The notes beneath the pieces are model-generated. The model had not been told where the DNA came from. It saw nothing but the letters and a program-made list of their open reading frames with translations, and ran no database searches. Shown piece by piece: positions 1-9,291 of a DNA stretch of 64,000 nt; the first letter of the stretch is position 1; the number at the start of each line of letters is the position of its first letter. Source of the stretch: Thalassovita sp. (lineage in GTDB: Bacteria > Pseudomonadota > Alphaproteobacteria > Rhodobacterales > Rhodobacteraceae); the NCBI GenBank assembly GCA_017792425.1, contig CP051233.1, forward strand, positions 3,125,998 through 3,189,997, written 5' to 3'. Both the position numbers and the translations under genes were made by a program.

Positions 1-332
<332 letters not shown>

Positions 333-561
333 AAAAGCTGTTACCAGCTTATCCTTGACGTTCGAACCTCTGCACATCGTATCCGACCGGCTAGGTCGGA
401 CACACTCATCTGTTTGATGCACATCGTTTCCAAAGAAACGAAGTCCGTTCAAACAGTGAAGCTGTTCAATCTCATCATCGGCCGAAGCCTAGAGACCCGA
501 TATGCAGTTGTTTGTTCATCGTATGAACCAAACCGCCCACATATCTCTTCAGATATTATCA

Positions 562-575
562 ATGTCAAAGAGCGC
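562..575 (-). promoter_or_regulatory. boxA-like antitermination element of the rRNA leader
   Basis: On the minus strand this reads GCGCTCTTTGACAT, close to the bacterial boxA consensus TGCTCTTTAACA. It lies in the leader about 230 nt before the 16S 5' end, where NusB/NusE (S10) load to make rRNA transcription processive. The match is by eye only. Confidence 0.65.
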
Positions 576-739
576 GGATCCCGTAAGACCCAGAGACAAA
601 ATCAACCGACTGCGCTCAAACTTCCTAGCGCGGCCCGCCTCATCTACCCCAATGTTTGTTACCTTCCAGAACCCCGAACCCTCAGTCCGTCGCCCCGTCC
701 GGCGTCCCGTCGTGCGCCTCAGCGCCGCCGGTGAAGGGG

Positions 740-768
740 GTTCTATGGCTTTCATCAAAGACCCGCAA
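740..768 (-). promoter_or_regulatory. Putative rRNA operon promoter
   Basis: On the minus strand TTGCGG (763-768) and TAGAAC (740-745) are separated by exactly 17 bases, giving a housekeeping-sigma promoter pointing to the 16S gene. Upstream, 770-860 is dominated by A- and T-tracts in an otherwise G+C-rich genome, as expected for an UP element. The predicted start is near 733, giving a leader of about 400 nt. Confidence 0.6.
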
Positions 769-963
769 GCAGTTTTTTCGGAAAAACCGCTGATTTCTGC
801 AATTTTTCCATACCAACGATAATAGTTATTTAAAAACAATAATTTAGTCAGCACATTTTTTTCGCTTATCACCGTCACAACACACTCAAGCTGGCCTTTT
901 TCGGCGAATCCGGGGATTCGAGGGCGACTCGAGCCTGCAATGACCGATCCAGCCGATCCGCTT

Positions 964-2787
964 TCAGCAGGTCGCCTCGTTCTCGGGGCCAAGGGTGCAG
1001 ACGGCGGGAGTGGTGCTGCTGACGAATCCCGGCTGACGCATGTTCAGATAGAACAACCGCACCGGCGCGGATTTTCGTACGCTACCGTCGGCGAAGGACG
1101 CCTCCATCTGCATCAAGTGCATAGAGGACCGTTCCGCATGGAATTTCAGCCCGCTCAGCAGCGAGGAAATGTTGGGGTTGCCCCGGAACGGGATATCGAT
1201 GCGATAGGACTGCCCTTCGTATGGCAGGTCCACATCAATATACTGCGGGGCCTGCAGGGAAAACGCCCCACCGTCACCACATTCGGCCAGCCCGCCCGGC
1301 ACTTCGATCACGCCCAGATTGATGCGAGTGTTGAACAACTGGGTTTCGTGGTGGCGTTCCCCAAGCGCGTCTATCCAATCATAGGACAGCTCTCCGATCA
1401 GGTCGGTCTGCAGCGCGCCCCAATCGGCGTCTTGCGACACCATCCCACCCAGACGCAGTTCCGAGATGAATTGGGCGCGGCAGGCCCCCAGCATATCCCG
1501 CGTCGGGCACAGCAACCTGCGGGATTCCAGCGCCGTGACGTCGATGCCGGTTTCGATCAGCGCATTGCGGACGTAGACATCAATACCTTCGTCAAAATCA
1601 CCGACAGGAACGTCATACCAGCCGAATTGTGGCGGGGCCGTCAGGCGGTCCTCCCATTCAAAGGATTCGGGGTTGCGAAAGCCGACCCGCATAGAAGCGT
1701 TTTCGACCTTGCCCCAGCCGTAGTTTTCAAAGTTGAAGGAAGGCCGAAACCCGACGCAACCGACATGTTCCCGGAAGGACAGGACTGGGCGCAGGTGCGG
1801 AAGGCTGTATTCGACCGCCAGCGCCAACTTGTCCAGCTTTACCCGGCCGCCGTCCGCGGTTGTCAGTCGGAACTGGGTGTGGGCGCGCTCTTTCAGGCCG
1901 GCGCCTTCGGTGATGGCCGCATATTGGAAGTGATCCCAGATTTCTGGCCCGCCATTCCAGGCCTCGCGCCATCGTTCATCGGCGGGTAGGATCAGCACTT
2001 CTCCGTTCTGGGCGTAATGCGTGTAGCCGATGACCTGATCCGCGCTTATACGCGGGTCCACAAGCACGGACCAATCGGTCTTGCCCGCGTCACCGCCCGA
2101 TTGCGCGGGCAACAGTCCACCAAGCAGGCTGTCGGCAAAAACCGCCGGCTTGGTCGAGGAGACCTCGGCCCCGGCGTCCATCACCACGTCATATTGCAGC
2201 CCGCCCGGTTCAGTCACATGCCCTGTCCCGTCGCGCATCCCGCCGGTAAATCCACCTTCGTAAACCCATCCGGCCGCGGCGCGATAGATGCCCTGCCCCT
2301 GCGCCTTGCCATCCACGAACGCGCCTTCGTAGCGGTTGCCCGCCGCGTCCAGATGTTCGCCCCGCCCTTGCAGGACGCCCGCCACCCAGGTTCCTTTGTA
2401 AAACGCACCGTCCCGATAACTAAGCCGCCCCTGCCCATCAAAGCGCCCGTCGCGCAGGTTGCCATCATAGCTATGGTGCACGGACCGGGGATCATAGTTG
2501 GCTGTGCCCGGCGCGCGCCACACCAGTTTTCCGGGGCCGGTTGCGAAACCTTCGGGCGTGACACCCGGCCAATTGCCTGCGGCGGGTTCCCAGGTGAATT
2601 CCAGGCCCATTTCGGGATGGGGGTCTACAACTCGGACGGTACGGCGCACCACTTCGCGGCTGACCGGATCATAGATAACATGCAGCTTTTCCTGCACGAC
2701 CTGGGTATTTTCCGCCGCCACACCCTGCGCCAGCAACAGCGCCCCGGTCACACCCGCCGCAAACAGTGCTTTCAACCCGCCGCCCAT
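964..2787 (-). CDS. Exported MORN-repeat protein
   Basis: 607 residues. An N-terminal signal peptide (about 1-25, hydrophobic core ending near VAA) predicts export. Residues about 107-195 hold four MORN-type repeats (patterns such as YDGNLRDGRFDGQGRL and YEGAFVDGKAQGQG). The 400-residue C-terminal part has no motif I recognise; it contains several cysteines and reads as a beta-rich extracytoplasmic domain. The start follows AAGGGGA. It is the last gene of a three-gene minus-strand set, 69 bases after the MEMO/CapA gene. MORN repeats usually mediate membrane or protein contacts; the specific role is unknown. Confidence 0.75.
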   Translation of the reverse strand: MGGGLKALFAAGVTGALLLAQGVAAENTQVVQEKLHVIYDPVSREVVRRTVRVVDPHPEMGLEFTWEPAAGNWPGVTPEGFATGPGKLVWRAPGTANYDPRSVHHSYDGNLRDGRFDGQGRLSYRDGAFYKGTWVAGVLQGRGEHLDAAGNRYEGAFVDGKAQGQGIYRAAAGWVYEGGFTGGMRDGTGHVTEPGGLQYDVVMDAGAEVSSTKPAVFADSLLGGLLPAQSGGDAGKTDWSVLVDPRISADQVIGYTHYAQNGEVLILPADERWREAWNGGPEIWDHFQYAAITEGAGLKERAHTQFRLTTADGGRVKLDKLALAVEYSLPHLRPVLSFREHVGCVGFRPSFNFENYGWGKVENASMRVGFRNPESFEWEDRLTAPPQFGWYDVPVGDFDEGIDVYVRNALIETGIDVTALESRRLLCPTRDMLGACRAQFISELRLGGMVSQDADWGALQTDLIGELSYDWIDALGERHHETQLFNTRINLGVIEVPGGLAECGDGGAFSLQAPQYIDVDLPYEGQSYRIDIPFRGNPNISSLLSGLKFHAERSSMHLMQMEASFADGSVRKSAPVRLFYLNMRQPGFVSSTTPAVCTLGPENEATC

Positions 2788-2856
2788 TGCTGTCCCCTTT
2801 GTCCTTTTCCTTTGGGGAAGGCTACAAAAGGCGGGCCGCTTGCGACAAGCGTTATG

Positions 2857-4506
2857 TCAGTGTCCCGGCTGGGTCGCTGCAAAAAGATGCGGCAGGGGCA
2901 GTTGCCGGATGAAAACCGTCCCCTGAGAGAATACCCGCACTTCTGCCAGCCCACCGGAACTGTCGGGCGGCAACTGGTCGAACAGGAAGTTGCCCAGCGA
3001 CTGCACCACGATCGTTTCGCCCCCGGCCAGCACCACAGGCGCGGCGCTGACCGCATGGGGATGCGCGCCGATCACCCCCACTACGCCGCGTTTGCGCAAC
3101 TCCTCAGCAATCCATGCCTCGCGCGCCGAGGGCTGTGTGACGAATTCCCGACCCCAGTGAACCAGCGCGATCACCGGGGTTTCGGCATCGGGCAACACAG
3201 CACGATCCAGCAAGTCCGGCGTCAACCGACCCACGGGCGGCACGGCCCGCCCATCCAAGTCGGTCAGTCCCACCAACACCGCGCCTTTCAGGCGCAGCAC
3301 TTCTCCTTGCGCGAAATGTGCGATCCCGAACCGGTTCAGGGCGGCCCGTGTTTCGGACAACCCGCTTTCCCCGATGTCGCGCGCGTGGTTGTTGGCCAGC
3401 GACACCGCGACGATATTCAGCCGTTCGGCCCAGTCCCGCACGATATCGGCCGGCATCCCCAACACCATGTGATCCAAAGTGGACGGCATCTGCGGCAGCA
3501 GCACGCCTTCGAGGTTCAGCACCAGCGGCAGCCCGCGCGTTGCCGACAGCGCCGCCTCTTCCACCCGCCGTGCGATCAACTCGTCCGTCAGCAAACCGGG
3601 CAGCACCCGGCCCAGGAACAGATCCCCCCCGATCAGGAACCGCTCTGCTGCGAAAGGCGCGGGGTCCACCTCTTCAGGCACAAAAGCCGCCACGACATAG
3701 CTGGTGGTTTCCGCGATAAAGTGGTCGTACAGCGACTGCATGTTGGCGTTGGCCACCACCACGGGCCGCGCGCCACGTTCGGCCATCAGCGTCATCGCAA
3801 TATACATGGACCCGACAGAATCCACGTGATCGGGCTGCACCAGCCGTGCCGCTGCTTCGATGTCATTCGCCGCCAGCACGTTCAGCACCTGCTGATCACG
3901 CAACCGCGCGCCGTGCAGCGGCAGATAATGTGAAAAATCGGTGATCTGCAGCACGGCGGTGTCCGGCCCCATCAGGGGCCGTAGCCTTTCCAGCATCGCA
4001 TCCCAGTCCGCACGGACAGAATTGATGGACACCGCCACCGGCACCACCTGAACACCCGGCATCAGCCGCGCGATGAAAGGCAAAGCCGCCCGCACCCCGT
4101 GTTCGCGCTGGAACAGGCAGGATTCTTCGACCAGCCCGTCCCCGATCAGCGCACCTGCCGCATCGGCATCCACAGGCACCGGGCCCAGTACCGTCTGGAA
4201 CCCGCGCGGCGTCGTGGCAAAGGGTGTGCGGGATTTGTAGAAGTGATCGGGGAACAGCAGCACCAGCCGCTTTACCCCTGTCCCTGCCACCATCCGCACG
4301 GCACCGCCCAGCAGTTCCGGCATCTCCAGATGGTGCGGCAGGATTGCACCGGTGATCCCCCGCACCGGCTGCACATGCCTCGACCCGGCCAATCCCGCAT
4401 CGAACAGACCGGTGTCCTTGTAGAAGGGTGGAAAATCCCCGTCAGGGCAGTCCGCCCGCGCCGCCCCGAACAGCACCATGTATACGAGCAACAAAAGCCG
4501 GATCAT
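2857..4506 (-). CDS. Exported fusion of a MEMO-like domain and a CapA-like metallophosphatase
   Basis: 549 residues with a short signal peptide (about 1-18). Residues about 45-275 resemble the MEMO / AmmeMemoRadiSam system protein B family: ILPHHLEM near 55, FPDHFYKS near 85 and ITDFSHY near 188 match its conserved His-containing blocks. The usual Cys-Gly block appears as VDSVGS near 228, without cysteine. Residues about 288-512 are a CapA/PGA_cap calcineurin-type domain with GGD, NLEG, NNHxxD, HWGRE, GAHPH and SLGNFLFDQ all present, so a metal-dependent phosphoesterase site looks intact. The ATG overlaps the stop of the WD40-caspase gene by 4 bases, so the two are translationally coupled. 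The substrate is unknown. Confidence 0.8.
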   Translation of the reverse strand: MIRLLLLVYMVLFGAARADCPDGDFPPFYKDTGLFDAGLAGSRHVQPVRGITGAILPHHLEMPELLGGAVRMVAGTGVKRLVLLFPDHFYKSRTPFATTPRGFQTVLGPVPVDADAAGALIGDGLVEESCLFQREHGVRAALPFIARLMPGVQVVPVAVSINSVRADWDAMLERLRPLMGPDTAVLQITDFSHYLPLHGARLRDQQVLNVLAANDIEAAARLVQPDHVDSVGSMYIAMTLMAERGARPVVVANANMQSLYDHFIAETTSYVVAAFVPEEVDPAPFAAERFLIGGDLFLGRVLPGLLTDELIARRVEEAALSATRGLPLVLNLEGVLLPQMPSTLDHMVLGMPADIVRDWAERLNIVAVSLANNHARDIGESGLSETRAALNRFGIAHFAQGEVLRLKGAVLVGLTDLDGRAVPPVGRLTPDLLDRAVLPDAETPVIALVHWGREFVTQPSAREAWIAEELRKRGVVGVIGAHPHAVSAAPVVLAGGETIVVQSLGNFLFDQLPPDSSGGLAEVRVFSQGTVFIRQLPLPHLFAATQPGH

Positions 4507-7466
4507 TTCCCCGGTCCCGCCATCAGGAAGTTCGCGGTCTGCGAGATGTGGTAGAACGGTTCCTGCTTGTGGTCACTCAGGCGGATCACCTCGTGATAGA
4601 CATAGTCGGCCAACCCCAGCAGGCGCACGCCTTCGCCGGTCTTGTCCGCGCCGCCCTTCAACCCTTGCAGCATCGCATAAGTGAAAATTCCATGACCCAG
4701 ATCGGGCCGTTCGCCCGCCGTGTTATTCGCAGCCGTGGCGGAAAACACGATCACTCGCGCGTCCGCCGCCTCTTTTTCCAGTTTGGCGTTAAAGGCGTTG
4801 GCCGCGTGGCAGGTGTCCAGCACCAGGATCCGCCGCCCCTGCGCGAAAGAGATTTCTTCCTGGATGACGCCCCAATCCACCAGCGAAGACGTCCGCCACC
4901 GGTCGCCCCGCTTCTGCGCATCCGTTGGCAGCAGGTAATATTGTTCGTCAAGGTTCATTCCGTGCCCCGCCACGAAGATTACGGTTGTGTCGTCCGGGCC
5001 GGGTAGCGTCAGGAAATCCACCAGTTCCGCCGATACGGTCCGCGCGTCGGGTTCCAGCACATCCGCGCGGTCCATGAACAACGACAGCGCAGCCTGCCTG
5101 GGTTCGTCCGCCGACAATGCCTCGCCCGAGACCATCACCAGCGATTCCATCCCGGTGAACATTGGCGCCGTCCGTTCGCGGACCACGTTCAGGAATTCCA
5201 GCGCGTCAGCCACCGGATAGGCCAGATCGCACGGTTTGCCGCCGCAGGCATCCGGCAGGTTCGGGTATTTGTTCACCCCGACTACGGCGACGAACAGCTT
5301 GCCCTTCTTCTCCGCCACCTGTTTTCGCTTGGACAGCGCCACGGCTGACCGTTCGGTGACATAGCCGAATTCGTTCCGGCCGCTGACGGTGATCAGGTTT
5401 TCGCCATCCTCGACTGGGACACTATACAACAGCCGCCCACCGCCGCCCCCGGCCCGCACCGGGCGCACCCGCCGGTCATTGACCAGAACCGAGTATCCCC
5501 AGCTTTCCACCTCTTCCAGCGCAGTGCCCGTGACCTCGATCACGGCATGGCCTTCCGGCGCAGGGAGGTCATCCGCCAGACGGATGTCAAATTCTGGCGG
5601 GCGGCGGGTCAGCAATTCCTGCAATTCGTCGTCCCGTCCGCGCAGGTCCAGCGCCGCCTGCCGCGCCGCGCCCAACAGGATCGCCCGCCGCACGATTTCA
5701 GGGCTGTGCAGGTGTTGCCGCAACTGTCGCGCCCGGATGTAGCGCCCCTCGCGGTCCTGCCCCTGGTTGATATGCCAGCCCACAAGCCTGTCACCATCGG
5801 GCGAAGAATGGAAATATCCCTGCGGCGTCCAGATGATCCAGTCCTTCCCGGCAAAGAACAGGGTCACGATCAGTTCTCGGGTTTGCAGGTTCCATAATTT
5901 CATCGTCTGGTCCGCGCTGCCGCTTAGCAGCCGATCCCCACCCGTGGCCAGGGCCAACACCTCGCCCGTATGGCCGATGAATTCGCCGGCGAAACCGCCG
6001 TCCGCCCCATATGCCAGCAGCACGCCATTGCCGCCGCCACTTATCAGGCCAGCATCCGCCAACAGGGTAAAGGCGCCGTGGTAATAGCCATCGGTCGGCC
6101 CTTTGTCGATCACCGCGTCGCCCACCACCAGCCGCGACCCGTCAAAGCCGCTGCCCGCCACGCTGTCCAGCACCACCGCCATTCCCGGCCGGTTCGTCTC
6201 CGCCCGGCCCAGCCCCGCCTGCCCCCGCGCGGATGGCTTGGAAAAGCTGCGCCCGCTGGTTGGCAGTTCCATTTCCTGCGTCAGCGGTCCCATCCGGTCC
6301 GGGCAGATCGCGCGTTCGGGACAGGGATCATCGGTGCCCCAGCCTATCCGGTCCGCGGTCCGGCTGATGCCGACAGCATGGACCGGGGCGCCAATCCCGC
6401 CCATCCGTTGTACGGCGGACAGGGATTCAGCCCGCCACAGGTGTAAATCGTTCATCCGCCCGCCCGCCGTCAGCACCACGCCGTCGGGCAGCGCGGCGCT
6501 GGCGTGAATGCCGGTGTCCTGCGCGGTGTACGTCCCGGTCATAAGCCCAATAGCCCATTCCCACACCTCGGTCCCATGCACGCCTGCACAACGATACCCG
6601 CAGGACACGGTCAGACGGTCCCCCACGAAAGACACCGCATCCACCCTGAACGGGCGTTGCGGCAATTCCGACAGGACCGCCCCGGTTCCGGCCGATCGCA
6701 CCGTCACCCGGCCCTGATCGTCCGCAAGGGCAAACCGCGCTCCGTCCGAGCTGACCGCCAGCGCGACCAGCGGGAAATCCCACAGCGCCTCGTTATCCGG
6801 GGGGATCACCGGTTCGCCTCTCTCCAGATCCCAGATCCGCAAACCGTAGTCATGTGTCGCCACGATCAGCCGCTTGCCATCCAGTGCATAGGCAGTCTTG
6901 CTGACCCTCAGCGCCTGGGTATCCAGAACCGGCAACTGCTGCGGGGCATCGGTAAACGGCGCCGTCCAGCGATATACCAGCCCACCCTGCCCCGACACCG
7001 CCAGTTCATCCCGGCCCGCGTCATAGGCTATCGTCTCGACCACCCATTCATGGCCTTTCAGAACCCCGGTCATCGCACCGGAGCGCAGATCGAAAATCCG
7101 CACGTCTCCGAATGGTCCGCTGGCAGAGGCATGCGCCCCGAAATACCCGCCGATCGCCACATGGGCCGCGTCCACCGACAAGGCCACGGCGTTGATCACG
7201 CCCTCTGCCCCCGGTCCGATCTGCCCGCGCAGGATCGCCATGCTTTCCCCGGCCCGCCAGTCCCAGACCCTGACCGACTTGTCATCCGATGCGGTCACCA
7301 CAACCGCCCCGTCCGCGCTGACATCCACGTCACGGATCGTCGCGCGGTGGCCGCCGGTGTCCAGGTCCAGGAAATAGTCTGGCGTTTCGGCCCGGCCCGG
7401 CGCAGGCAATTGCAGCGCCGCGACACTCAGCGCCACCCGCATGATGTCTGCCCATCGCCTTGCCAT
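4503..7466 (-). CDS. Exported WD40-repeat caspase-family (C14) protein
   Basis: 987 residues from the ATG at 7466, chosen because GGAG lies 6 bases upstream; the frame stays open for another 177 codons but without a signal or homology. Residues 1-26 look like a signal peptide ending GRA. WD40 repeats follow (DDKSVRVWDW near 65, HDYGLRIWDL, GSADQTMKLWNL near 515), then the linker block WTPQGYFHSSPDGD typical of WD40-caspase proteins and a beta-sandwich segment. From about 721 to the end is a caspase-like domain with catalytic VAGHG (His about 835) and LDTCHA (Cys about 886). Export sets it apart from cytosolic orthocaspases. It heads the operon with the MEMO/CapA and MORN genes. Confidence 0.85.
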   Translation of the reverse strand: MARRWADIMRVALSVAALQLPAPGRAETPDYFLDLDTGGHRATIRDVDVSADGAVVVTASDDKSVRVWDWRAGESMAILRGQIGPGAEGVINAVALSVDAAHVAIGGYFGAHASASGPFGDVRIFDLRSGAMTGVLKGHEWVVETIAYDAGRDELAVSGQGGLVYRWTAPFTDAPQQLPVLDTQALRVSKTAYALDGKRLIVATHDYGLRIWDLERGEPVIPPDNEALWDFPLVALAVSSDGARFALADDQGRVTVRSAGTGAVLSELPQRPFRVDAVSFVGDRLTVSCGYRCAGVHGTEVWEWAIGLMTGTYTAQDTGIHASAALPDGVVLTAGGRMNDLHLWRAESLSAVQRMGGIGAPVHAVGISRTADRIGWGTDDPCPERAICPDRMGPLTQEMELPTSGRSFSKPSARGQAGLGRAETNRPGMAVVLDSVAGSGFDGSRLVVGDAVIDKGPTDGYYHGAFTLLADAGLISGGGNGVLLAYGADGGFAGEFIGHTGEVLALATGGDRLLSGSADQTMKLWNLQTRELIVTLFFAGKDWIIWTPQGYFHSSPDGDRLVGWHINQGQDREGRYIRARQLRQHLHSPEIVRRAILLGAARQAALDLRGRDDELQELLTRRPPEFDIRLADDLPAPEGHAVIEVTGTALEEVESWGYSVLVNDRRVRPVRAGGGGGRLLYSVPVEDGENLITVSGRNEFGYVTERSAVALSKRKQVAEKKGKLFVAVVGVNKYPNLPDACGGKPCDLAYPVADALEFLNVVRERTAPMFTGMESLVMVSGEALSADEPRQAALSLFMDRADVLEPDARTVSAELVDFLTLPGPDDTTVIFVAGHGMNLDEQYYLLPTDAQKRGDRWRTSSLVDWGVIQEEISFAQGRRILVLDTCHAANAFNAKLEKEAADARVIVFSATAANNTAGERPDLGHGIFTYAMLQGLKGGADKTGEGVRLLGLADYVYHEVIRLSDHKQEPFYHISQTANFLMAGPGK

Positions 7467-7640
7467 CCGGTTCTCCGTCACATTTGCCCCGACTGATACG
7501 AAACTCGACCGAGACCGCGCGAAATGCAACATCGTCGCGGCATTGCCCCGTCCCCCCCCTGTCGTCACGTTCGCATCGATGCCCCTTGCAATCGTCTGAC
7601 GATCACGGCCACACTTGCCCTGAACCGTACGGAGACCAGC

Positions 7641-8675
7641 ATGAACCTTTCGCATCCCTTCCCGACCGCCCCCGCCCCCGGCGAAGTCATCACCATGGCC
7701 CCGGGCATCTTGTGGGCGCGGCTGAGCCTGCCATTTCAACTGGATCACGTGAATATCTATTTCATCCAGGACAACGACGGCTGGATGATCGTCGATTGCG
7801 GGATTGCCGACAAACAGACCCGCGCGGCGTGGGAGGCACTGTTGAACGGTCCATTCGAGGGCGCGCGGTTCACCGGCCTGATCGTGACGCACCATCACCC
7901 CGATCACATCGGGCTGGCCGGCTGGCTGTGCGAACGGCTGGACATCCCGATGCTGACCAGCCGCACCTCTTTCCTGTCGTGCATGATGTTCGCCCATTCA
8001 CCCGCGGTGATGGAGGCCACCCCCTACAGCGAATTCTATGCACGGCACGGAATGGCCCCGGAAATCGCGGCACTGGTCAGCACGCAGGGGCACCACTATT
8101 TGCGGATGCTGTCGACCCCGCCGTTCACCTACAAAAGGCTGTACCAGGGGCAAGAGTTGCGGATCGGCGGGCGCACATTCCAGGTTCTGACAGGAGATGG
8201 GCACAGCGCGGAACAAGTGATGCTATACCTGCCCGAAGAAAACCTGCTGCTGGCCGCTGACCAGGTGATCGAGAAGATCAGCCCCAATGTCTCGGTCATG
8301 GCGACGGAACCGGAGGGCAATCCCCTGGGCGGCTTTATCCGGTCGCTGAACGAGCTGAAGGCGACGTTGCCCGAGGATGTGCTGGTTCTGTCCGGCCACC
8401 GCCTGCCGTTTCGTGGGCTGCACCGACGCTGCGATGAACTGATCGCCCATCACGAGGAACGCTGCGAGATGATCCACGAGGCCTGCAAACCCCGCCCGCT
8501 GTCCGCGAACGACCTGCTGCCGGTGCTGTTCCACAGAAAATTGGACCCGCACCAGATGAGCTTTGCCTTCAGCGAGGCGCTGGCGCATGTGAACTTCATG
8601 GTGAAACACGGCTGGCTGGATTGGGTCAGCGAACCCGGCGACAAGCTGACCCTGCGCGCCACAACCCCCCTGTAA
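7641..8675 (+). CDS. Metallo-beta-lactamase-fold hydrolase
   Basis: 344 residues. The metal-binding signature THHHPDH lies near residue 77, followed by a later GDGHSAEQ and SGHRLPF block, as in glyoxalase II-like members of the superfamily. The start is the ATG at 7641, with GGAG 6 bases upstream; the open frame extends further upstream without homology. A C-terminal helical extension (about 265-344) is typical of the MBL plus winged-helix subgroup that hydrolyses thioesters or other acyl compounds. It is divergent from the caspase gene. The substrate cannot be told from sequence. Confidence 0.8.
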   Translation: MNLSHPFPTAPAPGEVITMAPGILWARLSLPFQLDHVNIYFIQDNDGWMIVDCGIADKQTRAAWEALLNGPFEGARFTGLIVTHHHPDHIGLAGWLCERLDIPMLTSRTSFLSCMMFAHSPAVMEATPYSEFYARHGMAPEIAALVSTQGHHYLRMLSTPPFTYKRLYQGQELRIGGRTFQVLTGDGHSAEQVMLYLPEENLLLAADQVIEKISPNVSVMATEPEGNPLGGFIRSLNELKATLPEDVLVLSGHRLPFRGLHRRCDELIAHHEERCEMIHEACKPRPLSANDLLPVLFHRKLDPHQMSFAFSEALAHVNFMVKHGWLDWVSEPGDKLTLRATTPL

Positions 8676-8726
8676 CCCGGACCGCACGGCGTGTAACCTG
8701 CACCAGTCCAACCAGAAAGGCCCGCC

Positions 8727-9290
8727 ATGACCGAGCGACTGCAATCCGTCCTGACCGCCATCGACACCGCCAACGCCGCCGACCCAACGCCAGAAGACGG
8801 CCGCCCCGCCGCGCAATTGTACGGAGAACGGATGACACAGGAACTGCACCGTCTGTTCCCGGACGCGTCAGAGGTTTTGCAGATTGCCTGTCGCGGGCAG
8901 CATGTCGAACGCTGGACCCTGCCGCGCAAGGACTATCCTGAAGGCCGCGCCGGGTATCTGGAGTGGCGCAAGGAACAGGGCCGCCGCCATGGCGAGCGAC
9001 TGGCCGGGATGATGTCCGATGCGGGCTATCCGCCCGAGGATCAGGCCCGCATCGGCACCCTGCTGCGCAAGGAGGGCATCAAGCGCGACCCCGAGGTTCA
9101 GGCGCTGGAGGACGTGATCTGTTTCGTTTTCCTGAAGTGGTATTTCCAGCCCTTCGCCGGCACGCAAACGCCTGAAGCACTGGAAAAGATCGTCATCCGC
9201 ACCGCGCGCAAGATGTCCGTCGAGGGACGCGCACGGGTACTGGCGGAATTTGACCTGCCCGCCCCGTTCGACGCCGCCTTCGCAGGTTAG
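8727..9290 (+). CDS. DUF4202 family protein
   Basis: 187 residues, soluble, no signal peptide. It matches my recollection of the DUF4202 family: an N-terminal helical block with RGQHVERWTLPRKDYPEGRAGYLEWR and a conserved LEDVICFVFLKWYF segment near 130. The pattern of conserved His, Arg and Asp resembles HD-type helical proteins, but no enzymatic role is established. It starts 51 bases after the hydrolase, behind AAAGG, so both may be one unit. It ends one base before znuA on the other strand. Confidence 0.7.
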   Translation: MTERLQSVLTAIDTANAADPTPEDGRPAAQLYGERMTQELHRLFPDASEVLQIACRGQHVERWTLPRKDYPEGRAGYLEWRKEQGRRHGERLAGMMSDAGYPPEDQARIGTLLRKEGIKRDPEVQALEDVICFVFLKWYFQPFAGTQTPEALEKIVIRTARKMSVEGRARVLAEFDLPAPFDAAFAG

Positions 9291-9291
9291 A

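Larger units (their letters stand above)
333..963 (-). other. rRNA leader and upstream region without a protein gene
   Basis: About 630 bases separate the 16S 5' end from the MORN gene stop. Read on the minus strand it holds, in order, an A+T-rich stretch (about 770-860) suited to an UP element, a promoter (740-768), a transcribed leader and a boxA-like element (562-575). Open frames here on either strand have no recognisable product and cross the promoter and boxA, so I regard them as chance. The layout is that of an rRNA operon leader. Confidence 0.8.

Noticed and set aside
892..920. Terminator after the MORN gene
   Set aside because: A CGAATCC/GGATTCG stem exists, but on the minus strand it is followed by A residues, not T.
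2017..3933. 638-residue frame opposite the MORN and MEMO/CapA genes
   Set aside because: It spans two genes and their gap on the other strand and has shadow-frame composition.
2857..4506. Capsule biosynthesis gene capA
   Set aside because: No capB/capC or polyglutamate genes are nearby, and the CapA-like domain is only the C-terminal half of a fusion.
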